A stretch of 64,000 nt of DNA from Taishania sp037189645 (lineage in GTDB: Bacteria > Bacteroidota > Bacteroidia > Flavobacteriales_D > Crocinitomicaceae): positions 589,105 through 653,104 of the forward strand of contig JBBCIY010000005.1 of NCBI GenBank assembly GCA_037189645.1. The letters run 5' to 3'. Shown one piece after another: positions 25,938 to 35,213 of the stretch (positions within the stretch are counted from its first letter, which is position 1; each line of letters opens with the position of its first letter). The position numbers and the translations under genes are program-made. The notes below the pieces were generated by a model, which made no database searches, was not told the DNA's origin, and was given only the letters and a program-made list of their open reading frames with translations.

Positions 25938-28090
25938 AAAAGTACCTTTTAACACTGCTGATGGTTTGTTCCGGAGTCATTTCCATCTTCGCGCAGCAAC
26001 AGATCGTTGTACACAACGGAGGCAATGTCATGTACGAAAGCTCCACGACCAATGTCGACAGCATCAAATTCCAGGACAATCACCTCATCTTTAACCATCC
26101 TGCCTTATCCGTGAACTTCCCCGTGATAAGTATTGACAGCATTACGTTCGAAGCATCAGCTACTGCCCCGGATGCGATCTATATCATCTATAACAACGAT
26201 GATGTAACGATCATTAATCCTTATTCTTCGCAGGGGATCACCATCACGGCAAACGACGGACACGTCACATCAACGTCAGTGATTGCTTTGCCGGACATTG
26301 AATACAACATTCTCGGAAGCTCTTCCGACGGTTCATTGGTACTCAGCAGCGAGCAACCTGTCCGGCTGATCTTAAGCAACCTTACCCTGGTGAACCCGGC
26401 AGGATCCGCGTTTTCAATAACCGGTGACATGATCTCCACAATTCATCTTTCTCCGGGAACCGTCAATATGCTTTCCGACGGCTCTTCAAGCGCAGCCAAT
26501 GCAACACTGGCTGCGGAAGACGGTATCCTGTTCACAGGCTCCGGAACACTGAACGTCACAGGGATAAAAAAACACGCTGTATCAACCAATACGTTTATTG
26601 AAATTCAAAATGGAACATTCATAATTCCGGCTGCCGCTTCCGACGGGTTCAATACGGAGGAATTCGTGCTGGAAAACGGAACAGTTACCATCCAGTCAGA
26701 CGGAGACGGGATTGACGCAGGAGAAACGGTTGTCATAAACGGAGGGAACCTGGGGATCACTTCAACTGCAAACGATGTGAAGGCGATCAAAGGAAAGAAC
26801 GGAGGGATCATCATCAATGGAGGAACAACCAATCTGACCGTCTCGGGGAATCAATCAAAAGGATTGAGCACCAGCTCCGATATTGCCATCAACGGAGGAG
26901 CACTCTCGATCACGGCATCCGGAACGGCTGTACTGGAAGCCTCCGGAAGCGGGTACGATGCTTCCTATTGTACAGGAATAAAAGCGGACGGGAACATCCT
27001 GATCAGCGAAGGAACGGTCACTATTGAATGTACTTCGTCAAATAAAGGCGGAAAAGGGATATCCGCAGACGGTGACATTACCATAAGCGGAGGAACGATC
27101 ACTGTTTCAACCGCCGGAAACGGAGAAACATATACCAGTGAGACAGGAACACCAGATGCTTACACCTCATGCGCCATTAAAAGCGATCTGAACATTTCAT
27201 TGCTGGGTGGAACGATCACCTGCACAAGTACCGGAACAGGAGGAAAGGGAATTTCTGCCGACGGAACGCTGACAATAGGAATCGCAGGTGCCGCGAATGA
27301 GAACCTGGTTTTGTCCGTAACAACTACAGGAAACCGGATCTATGTTTCCGGGACAGGTGAAAATGCCGATTATGCCAATCCGAAAGCTGTAAAAAGCGAA
27401 GGTGATCTGACCGTAAACAGCGGGGTGATCACTATTTCCTGTACACAATCAGAAGAAGGAGGCGAAGGACTGGAAAGCAAATCAACATTAACGATCAATG
27501 GCGGAGAGATCGACATCAACACCTATGATGACTGTATCAATGCCTCCAGCCACATCGCAATCAATGGCGGACGGACACATTGCAAATCGAGGGGAAATGA
27601 CGGAATTGACAGCAACGGAACCATTACGGTTTCAGGTGGATTAACAATGGCGAAAGGAACAGGCAATCCGGAAGCCGGTTTTGACTGTGACAATAACACA
27701 TTTGCCGTGAACGGAGGAATTGTGCTCGGAACAGGCGGTTCCACAAGCAATCCGACTGCCAATGCGTCGTCTTCGTATTCAATAAAGTATACAAATGCCA
27801 CTCCGGAAACAGCGATCTGTATTAAAAATTCCAACGGCGACGCAGTGCTGATGTTCCAGTTACCTGAAATGGCAACTACCGGAGGAGGTGGTCCGGGCGG
27901 TCCCGGAGGGAACAGTGGAATGACGGTCCTGTTCAGCAACCCGGATCTTGCACCAGGAACATATACATTACAAAAAGGGGGAACCATCACAGGTGGAACG
28001 AACTTTAACGGGTATTATACCGGAGCGACCTATTCAGGTGGTACTTCTTCCACTTTTACCATCAGTAGCAAGCTTACCACTATTAACTGA
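25934..28090 (+). CDS. Beta-helix carbohydrate-binding protein (Cthe_2159-like)
   Basis: A 718-residue secreted protein with a signal peptide (LLTLLMVCSGVISIFAQ). After an N-terminal ~75-residue module, residues about 85-650 are built of short repeats such as KGISADGDITISGGTI and GGKGISADGTLTIG, the ladder of a right-handed beta-helix as in the cellulose/polygalacturonate-binding Cthe_2159 family. Near the end comes a Gly/Pro-rich linker (GGGGPGGPGGNSG, about 648-660) and a final YTLQKGGTITGGTNFNGYYT domain. Unlike its overlapping upstream partner it has no recognisable T9SS sorting domain. It probably binds an acidic or beta-linked polysaccharide; the ligand is not known. Confidence 0.8.
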   Translation: MKKYLLTLLMVCSGVISIFAQQQIVVHNGGNVMYESSTTNVDSIKFQDNHLIFNHPALSVNFPVISIDSITFEASATAPDAIYIIYNNDDVTIINPYSSQGITITANDGHVTSTSVIALPDIEYNILGSSSDGSLVLSSEQPVRLILSNLTLVNPAGSAFSITGDMISTIHLSPGTVNMLSDGSSSAANATLAAEDGILFTGSGTLNVTGIKKHAVSTNTFIEIQNGTFIIPAAASDGFNTEEFVLENGTVTIQSDGDGIDAGETVVINGGNLGITSTANDVKAIKGKNGGIIINGGTTNLTVSGNQSKGLSTSSDIAINGGALSITASGTAVLEASGSGYDASYCTGIKADGNILISEGTVTIECTSSNKGGKGISADGDITISGGTITVSTAGNGETYTSETGTPDAYTSCAIKSDLNISLLGGTITCTSTGTGGKGISADGTLTIGIAGAANENLVLSVTTTGNRIYVSGTGENADYANPKAVKSEGDLTVNSGVITISCTQSEEGGEGLESKSTLTINGGEIDINTYDDCINASSHIAINGGRTHCKSRGNDGIDSNGTITVSGGLTMAKGTGNPEAGFDCDNNTFAVNGGIVLGTGGSTSNPTANASSSYSIKYTNATPETAICIKNSNGDAVLMFQLPEMATTGGGGPGGPGGNSGMTVLFSNPDLAPGTYTLQKGGTITGGTNFNGYYTGATYSGGTSSTFTISSKLTTIN

Positions 28091-28190
28091 TTTATTTTCC
28101 GGTTTTTTTAATAGTTCTTCCCTCTTTGGATGTCCAACCCGGCAGAAAAAGAGGGGGGAATTATTAACCTCACCACATCATTATTTCATT

Positions 28191-28198
28191 TACCTTTG
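28191..28198 (+). promoter_or_regulatory. -7 promoter box of the LytS-type kinase gene
   Basis: TACCTTTG, a perfect TAnnTTTG, lies 28 bases before the ATG at 28226 and supports that start over the longer frame from 28130. Confidence 0.6.
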
Positions 28199-28225
28199 CC
28201 TGAACAGCCCTTGTCAAAGCTTCCA

Positions 28226-29275
28226 ATGATCAGAGAAAGAAACAATACCCGCTTAATTGTCCTGCTTCACTGCCTTGTATGGATTTTACTGATCGGGTTT
28301 CCCTATTTGTTCTCTTCCGAAAACAGGTTCAGCATAAGCGATACGATGGAGCACTACTGGATCCCGTTGCTGACACACGTGTTCCTTTTTTACATCAATT
28401 ACCTGCTGCTCATCAACCGTTTTTTGTTTTCAAAGAAATGGCTGCTATACATTGTCATCAATATCGTTATCATATTTATCCTGGTGGAAACCAGGTTTGA
28501 GCTGAGGCATTTCTTTTTTAAAGCTCCTCCGCCCGATTTTCATCCCCACCGCCCCCCTCCCCGGCCATTATCGTTCATGTTGCTGACAGACTTTTTTGTC
28601 TATACGGTCCCTGTGGTATTCGCGATCGCTCTCCGGAGCTATACCAAATGGCTGTCAACCGAGCGGGAACGTACCGAAGCGGTTACCGCAAATCTTTCTT
28701 CAGAGCTGGAGCAGCTAAAATACCAGCTGCAACCTCATTTCTTTTTCAATTCCCTGAACAACATTTATTCAATGGTTGACATTTCTCCCGAAAAGGCAAA
28801 AGCGATGATTCACAGCCTGGGAAAGTTAATGAGGTACCTGCTCCACGATGCAAATGCGCCACTCGTCAGCCTGAAACAGGAAGTCGATTTCATCAACCGG
28901 TACATCGACCTGATGGAAGTCCGGTTTTCGGGAAATGTAACGATCGAGCGCAGCCTCCAGGATACAGACAGCCAGGTGCAAGTCGCTCCTTTGCTTTTCA
29001 TTTCCATCGCTGAAAACGCTTTCAAGCATGGCGTATCCGCAACGCATCCGTCCTACATCTCATTTTTCCTTGAAGTGAATGACAGCCACATTTGCTTTAC
29101 CGTAAGGAATACCAGCTTTCCGAAATCCCGGGCAGACAGCAGCGGTTCGGGAATCGGGCTGGAAAATCTGCGGAAACGGTTGGAATTGCTTTACAAAAAC
29201 CACTATCTTTTAACCATCAAAGAAGAAAACGGCCAGTTCCTGGTACGGCTGATACTTGATAAACCGTCAAATTAA
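28226..29275 (+). CDS. LytS/YehU-type sensor histidine kinase
   Basis: A 349-residue kinase. Four hydrophobic segments (about 10-30, 46-64, 72-88 and 117-136) form the membrane sensor, with a Pro/His-rich loop at 101-114. The phosphorylated histidine is H171 in QLQPHFFFNSLNNI, the signature of the internal-region kinase family (His_kinase). The ATPase part shows the N-box IAENAFKHG and the G-box SGSGIGLENLRKRLE. The response regulator follows after 4 bases. The promoter box at 28191-28198 separates this operon from the beta-helix gene upstream, although the two may be functionally linked. Confidence 0.92.
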   Translation: MIRERNNTRLIVLLHCLVWILLIGFPYLFSSENRFSISDTMEHYWIPLLTHVFLFYINYLLLINRFLFSKKWLLYIVINIVIIFILVETRFELRHFFFKAPPPDFHPHRPPPRPLSFMLLTDFFVYTVPVVFAIALRSYTKWLSTERERTEAVTANLSSELEQLKYQLQPHFFFNSLNNIYSMVDISPEKAKAMIHSLGKLMRYLLHDANAPLVSLKQEVDFINRYIDLMEVRFSGNVTIERSLQDTDSQVQVAPLLFISIAENAFKHGVSATHPSYISFFLEVNDSHICFTVRNTSFPKSRADSSGSGIGLENLRKRLELLYKNHYLLTIKEENGQFLVRLILDKPSN

Positions 29276-29279
29276 ATGA

Positions 29280-30011
29280 ATGCGCATGGACCTTTCAATT
29301 TCCTGTATTATCGTTGATGACGAGCCGATGGCGCTCACACTCCTGGAAGATTACGTCTCCAAAGTTCCGTTTCTTACATTGAAAGGGAAATGCGAAAATG
29401 CGTTCCAGGCATTGTCAGCCCTGGAAAATGACCACATAGACCTGGTCATATCCGACATCCAGATGCCCGAACTAAACGGCATCGAGCTTTCAAAGGTGCT
29501 TAAAAAAGAAACCCGCATCATTTTTACGACAGCATTTGACCAGTACGCACTGGACGGATTTAAAGCAGAAGCACTGGACTACCTGCTGAAACCGTTCGAT
29601 TTCCAGGAATTTTATGCGGCTGTACTCAAAGCAAAGGAATGGTTCGCCCTGGTACGCAGACCAGCACCTATTCCGGAGGACAACGACCTGAAATTCATTT
29701 TCGTGAAATCGGGATACAAGGTTATCCGCGTGAAGCTGGAGGATGTACTTTATTTTGAAGGGCTGAAAGATTATGTCAAAATATGGCTCAACGATGAAAA
29801 GCCGATCCTCACACTGATGAGCCTGAAACACCTGGAAGAGCTGCTGCCTGAGAAAAAATTCATGCGCATCCACCGGTCATTCATTGTTTCCCTCGACAAA
29901 GTGACGGAAATCGAACGCGGGCAGGTCATCATCGGGAAAGAACGCATTACTGTCAGTGACCAGTATAAAGAAAAATTCCAGCGGTTTCTCTCCAATAATT
30001 TTATGAGCTGA
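29280..30011 (+). CDS. LytTR-family response regulator
   Basis: A 243-residue regulator: receiver domain with acidic pocket DDE (13-15), phospho-acceptor D59 in VISDIQMPELNG, and a TTAFDQYALDGFKAEALDYL switch segment; then a LytTR DNA-binding domain from about residue 140, with FVKSGYKVIRV, EDVLYFEGLKDYVKI and FMRIHRSFIVSLDKV. ATG at 29286 is an equally possible start. It is the partner of the LytS-type kinase. Targets are not shown, but the beta-helix surface protein genes just upstream are candidates. Confidence 0.93.
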   Translation: MRMDLSISCIIVDDEPMALTLLEDYVSKVPFLTLKGKCENAFQALSALENDHIDLVISDIQMPELNGIELSKVLKKETRIIFTTAFDQYALDGFKAEALDYLLKPFDFQEFYAAVLKAKEWFALVRRPAPIPEDNDLKFIFVKSGYKVIRVKLEDVLYFEGLKDYVKIWLNDEKPILTLMSLKHLEELLPEKKFMRIHRSFIVSLDKVTEIERGQVIIGKERITVSDQYKEKFQRFLSNNFMS

Positions 30012-30123
30012 TCGTCTCTGAAAGCTCCCTGTACAACCCGGCAACCACAAGATATTCTGAATGTGTTGTTCATTTTACGGAACAACCGTTATGAAACTAA
30101 ATACTTATTTATAAGCCATTCGT

Positions 30124-30537
30124 TCAGCTATGCAGGAAATAGGCCACTGCCAGCTCATAGGACCTCAGGCCAAACCCCATGATGCTTCCAACGCAAACCG
30201 GAGCAATCAGCGATTCGTGGCGAAACGATTCTCTCGCCGCAATATTGGATAAATGAACTTCCACAACGGGAACCCGGACTGCATCAATGCAATCTCTTAT
30301 CGCAACGCTTGTATGCGTGTACCCGCCTGCGTTAAGAATGATCCCATCGGCAGCAGACCGTTGCAGCGCGTTGATGATCTCCCCTTCCACATTGGACTGA
30401 AAATAGTCGAATTCCACAGAAGAAAATTGGTTTTTTAATTCCGAAAAATAGTCTTCGAATGACTGAGAACCATAAATTTGTACATCACGTTGACCGAGCA
30501 AGTTTAAATTGGGTCCGTTTACGATCAATAGTTTCAT
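30124..30537 (-). CDS. aroQ: 3-dehydroquinate dehydratase, type II
   Basis: A 137-residue type II enzyme of the shikimate pathway, which dehydrates 3-dehydroquinate to 3-dehydroshikimate and forms dodecamers. It begins NGPNLNLLGQRD; active-site residues by family comparison are R17 and Y22 (RDVQIYG), N69 (LNAGGYTH), H75, H95 (VEVHLSN) and R106. Its start codon is only 4 bases from the divergent xerD start, so each gene's promoter must lie in the other's coding sequence. Nothing is missing. Confidence 0.95.
   Translation of the reverse strand: MKLLIVNGPNLNLLGQRDVQIYGSQSFEDYFSELKNQFSSVEFDYFQSNVEGEIINALQRSAADGIILNAGGYTHTSVAIRDCIDAVRVPVVEVHLSNIAARESFRHESLIAPVCVGSIMGFGLRSYELAVAYFLHS
30473..30480 (+). 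promoter_or_regulatory. Candidate -7 promoter box of xerD within aroQ
   Basis: TAAATTTG fits TAnnTTTG, 61 bases before the xerD ATG, inside the aroQ coding region. Confidence 0.35.
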
Positions 30538-30541
30538 AGAA

Positions 30542-31444
30542 ATGTCGAATTGGGAGCACTATATTAATGATTTTATCGCATATCTGAAAATTGAAAAAGG
30601 TTTGGCGGGAAATTCGGTTGAAGCCTATACGCGTGATGTAGAGAAATTAAGGGATTTTTCGCTTTCCATAAAAAAAGAGCCGCAGGATGTAAAACACCAG
30701 GACCTGGTACAGTTTGTTACAGAACTCTACGACCTGGGACTGAGCAATCGTTCACAGGCCCGGATTATCTCCGGCATCAAACAGTTTTACAACTACCTGT
30801 TCCTGGAAGAAGAAATACCAGACAATCCGTCGGAATTACTGGAGCAGCCGAAAATCGGGAGAAAGCTCCCCGAAGTACTTACCATCGAAGAAGTCGATGC
30901 GATGATACAGGCCGTCGACCTTTCCAAACCGGAGGGAGAACGCAACCGTGCCATCATAGAAACGCTTTACAGTTGTGGATTACGTGTTTCGGAGCTGGTA
31001 AATTTACGGTTTGAGGACCTGCATTTTGACAAAGGTTTTATCCGGGTCATCGGGAAGGGCAACAAAGAGCGGCTGGTTCCCGCGAGTCCATCCGTGGAAA
31101 ATGAGATCACTGCATACAGAAGGAATACCAGGGCAATGCTTTCTGTTTTACCCAAACATGAAAAAATTGTTTTTCTCAACCGCCGGGGCGCCCAGCTCAC
31201 CCGTGTCATGATCTTCACCATGATCAAGCAAACAGCATTGGCCGCAGGGATTCAAAAGCCGGTTTCCCCGCATACGTTCCGCCATTCGTTTGCTACCCAT
31301 CTGCTGGAAGGAGGCGCCAACCTGCGTGCCATCCAGGAAATGCTGGGGCACGAATCAATCACCACAACCGAGATATATACCCACCTGGACGAACGTTTCC
31401 TGCGGGATGCGATCATCTCCTATCATCCGAGAAATAAAAAGTAA
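30542..31444 (+). CDS. xerD: Tyrosine recombinase XerD-type (chromosome dimer resolution)
   Basis: A 300-residue tyrosine recombinase. The N-terminal SAM-like core-binding domain covers about 1-90 and the catalytic domain 108-300, with the full active set R148 (SCGLRVSEL), K172, H244 and R247 (SPHTFRHSFATHLL), H270 (MLGHESI) and nucleophile Y279. The compact length and lack of extensions fit the housekeeping XerC/XerD enzyme acting at dif, not a mobile-element integrase. ATG at 30542 starts the conserved MSNWEHYINDF. The exact C versus D paralogue is less sure. Confidence 0.9.
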   Translation: MSNWEHYINDFIAYLKIEKGLAGNSVEAYTRDVEKLRDFSLSIKKEPQDVKHQDLVQFVTELYDLGLSNRSQARIISGIKQFYNYLFLEEEIPDNPSELLEQPKIGRKLPEVLTIEEVDAMIQAVDLSKPEGERNRAIIETLYSCGLRVSELVNLRFEDLHFDKGFIRVIGKGNKERLVPASPSVENEITAYRRNTRAMLSVLPKHEKIVFLNRRGAQLTRVMIFTMIKQTALAAGIQKPVSPHTFRHSFATHLLEGGANLRAIQEMLGHESITTTEIYTHLDERFLRDAIISYHPRNKK

Positions 31445-31535
31445 ATTCCCACCCTATTTAGAGAAATGGACCGTATTTTGATAGGGAAACTACACGAATT
31501 AATTCTATAATCATTGAAGTAACACACCAAACGCC

Positions 31536-33875
31536 ATGAAATTCCATCTGATGTTCCTTGCAGGAATACTGCTTTCTCATCCATCCGATGCCCAGGTAAA
31601 AGTGGACGATCCGCTGCATTCAGTGAGCCTTTCAAAAGCAGAGCTGACCGCTGTCCGGAATCACTTTCCCGGACCAGGCACAGTGCCTGATGAAGACCAG
31701 CACCTTTCGGTTTCCGTGATGAACTATCCTGACCTGAACCATGTGTTACGCTACAAAAAATTCGAGCTGGGCATAAAGCTTCCTCCTGATATCCTGGAGC
31801 GGATCAACTTTTTTTTACTGGAAGAAGGAATTCACCCGGATGAGCTGAATCCTTTCCTGGAATGGAATGTGGATGTAGAAGCTTCATTCTTTCACCCGGA
31901 AACAGGAACCTCCAAGACCGTAGACGGCTATTACCACAGAGAATATATCGAAAACGAGACCACCCACGACTGGGATGACATCGGCACCGATTTCCCGTTC
32001 AGGATCCGTTATGCCCCGCCCCAAAACGGGAAATGGATCGCCCGGATAACCATTAAGATCAACGAACAGGACACTCATTTTTCTGAATGGTTTGGCTTCC
32101 ATGTCGTTGAAAGCGGTGATCCGGGATATGTTTCTGTGCATCCCAATAAGAAAAACCTGGTGAGGGGAAACCGGATGATCTTCCCGGTGGGACATAACTT
32201 CATCGGTTCGGATGAAAGCCACCTGATCCAGTGGGGAGGCGGCGGCACGCTGGGGAACAACCTGAATGTCAACAACAATACAACCAAGGCGATGAACATT
32301 CTTGAATGGGACCATTACCTGGACAAGATAGAGAGCTACTTCCGGCAGGGAGGAAGGTATATCCGCACCCTTCAGACTCCCTGGGCATCGCTTATTGAAT
32401 TTGAAAAAAAAGGGAACTATTACGACCGCCTGCACTATGCATGGGAGCAGGACAAATTACTGGACCTGTGTGAACAGTACGACGCGTTGATGATGTTCAA
32501 CATGCTGATACATACACCGCTGGTAGTTTCTGACGGTTACAGGGTATTCGGCTGGGACTGGGAACGCTGGTGGATCGATGAGCGCAACAATTATTTCTAT
32601 GATTCCCTGGAGCAGCGCCCTGTTTACTGCTACAACGACAACCCTAAGAAAACGGGAGGAAAGATGCCGCATGAAGCGCTTTCCGATGAGGAAGACCTGA
32701 AGTACCATGAGCAGCGTACCCGTTATTACATTGCCCGTTACGGGTATTCTACCAAGATCTATGAATTCGAGCTGCTGAGCGAGCCGTTCAACGTGGATGC
32801 AGATGCCCGGACAGGCCGCCATCCCTATATCCTCCCGGATAACCATACTGCCCAGGACGTGGAAGATCAGCAGGTATTGTTCAGTGCCATTGAAAAGTAC
32901 CATGGCAGGCTGGCAACATTCATCAAGGAAAAAATGGGGCATACGGAACACCTCATAGGCGTGGATTACCTGTTCGGATGGAAACCGCATTCCCATGACA
33001 TACGGCTCGACCAAAGCATGCAGCACAAAAATGTTGATATCATCGGGGTCAATTATTATGCCTATGCCGCCAATAAGTACATTATCACAAAATCAGGCCC
33101 TAACAATGAGTTTCAGCTCAGCGAGAACACACGGGCACGTGCATTCAAGGAATTTCAGAGCTGGGCGGATAAACCCATTATCGTATCGGAATTCGGTGAC
33201 GGCGATGATGCTTCCGTGTGCTCCGACTTTACAGGCAATTATATTGATGCGATGTCCATGGGATTTACAGGTGTCTGCGGATTCCAGCTATGGGAAGGGA
33301 AAGATTCTGAACAGGCTTTTGTCTGGCCGGCAACCATCCGGGCACAGCATCACATGAACGGAGAGAACGTCATCAGCACGCTTAGCAACGGAAACGGCAA
33401 CTGGATCCAGGGAAGGCAGAAAGCAACGCTGAAAACAGGAGGAAAAGAAGCTGTTGAACATCAATACTATGTTTCACATGACCGGAACCAGTCGGTGGGC
33501 TATGTCCGCAACAGGTCTTTCAATTTCCTGACCAAACAAGTGTCCAGGTACGCCAGCTGCCGGATGCAATACATGGATCACCAGCCTCCCTCGCCTACCG
33601 ATGTGTTGCGGGATATTCGCTGGAATGAAGTGAAAAACGGGGGAAAGCACAAACGGCTCCAGGTAGAAGGGCTGAAAAGTAATGCAACGTACGAAGTAAA
33701 ATGGTATTCCTATAAAAACGGGCTTCCGATGGAGGAATATACCGAATGCAGGAAAACATCCGGTACAAACCTGGTGTTGCATTATCCACCGCTGACGACT
33801 TCATCTTCCGGAGAAGAAAACCCGGTCGTATGGTATGTCATTCAGCAAACGGAATGTAATTCACCTGTAAAATAG
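31536..33875 (+). CDS. Secreted glycoside hydrolase-like protein with DUF5060-type N-terminal domain
   Basis: A 779-residue protein with a signal peptide (LMFLAGILLSHPSDAQ). Residues about 115-205 form a beta-sandwich (PFLEWNVDVEASFFHPETG, FRIRYAPPQNGKWIARI) like the DUF5060 module that precedes cellulase-type barrels. The central ~215-620 looks like a TIM barrel: FPVGHNFIGSD, IRTLQTPW, YEFELLSEPFN (E at the acid/base position) and IIVSEFGDGDD (candidate nucleophile E), ending CGFQLWEG. A C-terminal beta domain follows. Breakdown of a beta-linked polysaccharide is plausible; substrate unknown. No T9SS tail is seen. Confidence 0.7.
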   Translation: MKFHLMFLAGILLSHPSDAQVKVDDPLHSVSLSKAELTAVRNHFPGPGTVPDEDQHLSVSVMNYPDLNHVLRYKKFELGIKLPPDILERINFFLLEEGIHPDELNPFLEWNVDVEASFFHPETGTSKTVDGYYHREYIENETTHDWDDIGTDFPFRIRYAPPQNGKWIARITIKINEQDTHFSEWFGFHVVESGDPGYVSVHPNKKNLVRGNRMIFPVGHNFIGSDESHLIQWGGGGTLGNNLNVNNNTTKAMNILEWDHYLDKIESYFRQGGRYIRTLQTPWASLIEFEKKGNYYDRLHYAWEQDKLLDLCEQYDALMMFNMLIHTPLVVSDGYRVFGWDWERWWIDERNNYFYDSLEQRPVYCYNDNPKKTGGKMPHEALSDEEDLKYHEQRTRYYIARYGYSTKIYEFELLSEPFNVDADARTGRHPYILPDNHTAQDVEDQQVLFSAIEKYHGRLATFIKEKMGHTEHLIGVDYLFGWKPHSHDIRLDQSMQHKNVDIIGVNYYAYAANKYIITKSGPNNEFQLSENTRARAFKEFQSWADKPIIVSEFGDGDDASVCSDFTGNYIDAMSMGFTGVCGFQLWEGKDSEQAFVWPATIRAQHHMNGENVISTLSNGNGNWIQGRQKATLKTGGKEAVEHQYYVSHDRNQSVGYVRNRSFNFLTKQVSRYASCRMQYMDHQPPSPTDVLRDIRWNEVKNGGKHKRLQVEGLKSNATYEVKWYSYKNGLPMEEYTECRKTSGTNLVLHYPPLTTSSSGEENPVVWYVIQQTECNSPVK

Positions 33876-33885
33876 GTCTTCCCAT

Positions 33886-33919
33886 AACAAAAAAGGATGT
33901 ACATAACCCGTACATCCTT
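33886..33919 (-). terminator. Terminator of the glutamate dehydrogenase gene
   Basis: A perfect 10-base-pair stem AAGGATGTAC / GTACATCCTT with a 7-base loop; the minus strand continues with TTTTTTG. On the plus strand the T run is weak. Confidence 0.72.
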
Positions 33920-33941
33920 CCTTGTATTGTGTTCTGAAAGA

Positions 33942-35213
33942 CTAAGGAAAAACCCCTCTTTCTCTGTAAGTCAGCTCAATTCTGCGGATCGCAACAATGT
34001 ATGCGGCTGTTCTCAGATCAACTTTGTATTCATCCGCGGCGATCACTACCTTTTTAAATGAGTTGATCAGCTTTCTTTCCAGCTTGCCGATCACATCATC
34101 CATCTGCCAGATCTCACCGTTTCTGTTCTGAAGCCATTCATAGTAACTTCCGATCACACCCCCGGAGTTACACAGGATGTCAGGAATGATCTCGATTCCC
34201 TTTCTCAAAAGGATTTCCTCTCCTTCAGGAGTAGTCGGACCATTTGCACCTTCCGCGATCACTTTCGCTTTCACCTCATCGGCATTGGCAGCAGTAATCT
34301 GGCTTCCCAGCGCGGCAGGAATACAGATATCACACTGTAACCCGAAAAACCTGCTGTTGTCGATCGCCTCTGCCTTCGGATATCCTGCTACTCCTCCTTT
34401 GTTTCCTTTGGTATACTCCAGCAAGTCCGCGGGATCGATCCCGTTTTCATTGTAGACAGTACCTGTATGATCCTGGACTGCTGTCAGTTTCGCTCCTTTC
34501 TCTTTCATAAAAAGCGCTGCCCACTGGCCAACATTCCCATACCCCTGAACAATGTATGTCTTTCCCGCCAGGATCTCATTCTTAGAATCTGCCCAGGCCT
34601 GGATCGTCGTTACAACACCGAATCCGGTCGCACGGTCACGCCCTTCCAGTCCACCGGAATTGACCGGCTTACCAGTTACAACATGCGCATATTTGGAACG
34701 GACATCCGCGTCTTTGGTAGACATGTACGTATCGGCCATCCATGCCATGATCTGGGCGTTGGTATTTACATCCGGAGCAGGAATATCATATTCAGGTCCT
34801 ATGTTTCTTCCCAGCGAAAACGTAAAACGGCGTGTAATACGTTCCAGTTCTGCCTGTGAATACTTGGTCGGATCCAGTTGAATCCCTCCTTTTCCTCCTC
34901 CATAAGGTAATCCCGCCAGGGATGTTTTCCACGTCATCCAGATCGCCAGCGCCTTCGCGTCGTCAATATCTACTGTCGGGTGGTAGCGTAATCCTCCTTT
35001 GTAAGGCCCAAGCGCATTGTTATGTTGTACACGGTATCCTGTAAATACCTCTACCTCTCCGTTATCCATTTTTACAGGAAAATGGACGACGATCTCATTA
35101 TTGGTCTGAGACAATATTTTTCGAATGTTTGAATTCAGATCCATGACATCCGCAGCTTTATTGAACTGCTTCATCACGCTCTCATACATCCCGGTTTTGC
35201 TTTTTTCTGCCAT
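33942..35213 (-). CDS. gdhA: Glutamate (Glu/Leu/Phe/Val-type) dehydrogenase
   Basis: A 423-residue NAD(P)-dependent dehydrogenase interconverting glutamate with 2-oxoglutarate and ammonia. Motifs: GYRVQHNNALGPYKGGLRYH, the catalytic lysine region PYGGGKGGIQLDP, IPAPDVNTN, and the Rossmann motif VQGYGNVGQWAA. Length and the small hexameric form fit the Glu/Leu/Phe/Val family of Bacteroidota. ATG at 35213 (MAEKSKTGMYESV) is chosen over the in-frame 35243. It has its own terminator and stands alone. Confidence 0.93.
   Translation of the reverse strand: MAEKSKTGMYESVMKQFNKAADVMDLNSNIRKILSQTNNEIVVHFPVKMDNGEVEVFTGYRVQHNNALGPYKGGLRYHPTVDIDDAKALAIWMTWKTSLAGLPYGGGKGGIQLDPTKYSQAELERITRRFTFSLGRNIGPEYDIPAPDVNTNAQIMAWMADTYMSTKDADVRSKYAHVVTGKPVNSGGLEGRDRATGFGVVTTIQAWADSKNEILAGKTYIVQGYGNVGQWAALFMKEKGAKLTAVQDHTGTVYNENGIDPADLLEYTKGNKGGVAGYPKAEAIDNSRFFGLQCDICIPAALGSQITAANADEVKAKVIAEGANGPTTPEGEEILLRKGIEIIPDILCNSGGVIGSYYEWLQNRNGEIWQMDDVIGKLERKLINSFKKVVIAADEYKVDLRTAAYIVAIRRIELTYRERGVFP

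Noticed and set aside
26900..27600. Repeated short DNA blocks as a CRISPR or tandem array
   Set aside because: They lie in frame inside the beta-helix gene and encode its repeat ladder; the copies are diverged and unevenly spaced.
30065..30086. Hairpin GTTGTTC / GAACAAC between the LytTR gene and aroQ
   Set aside because: Only 7 base pairs and no T run in either direction.
30542..31444. Tyrosine recombinase as an integrase of a mobile element
   Set aside because: Compact XerD-like length and core neighbours (aroQ); no attachment repeats or cargo genes around it.
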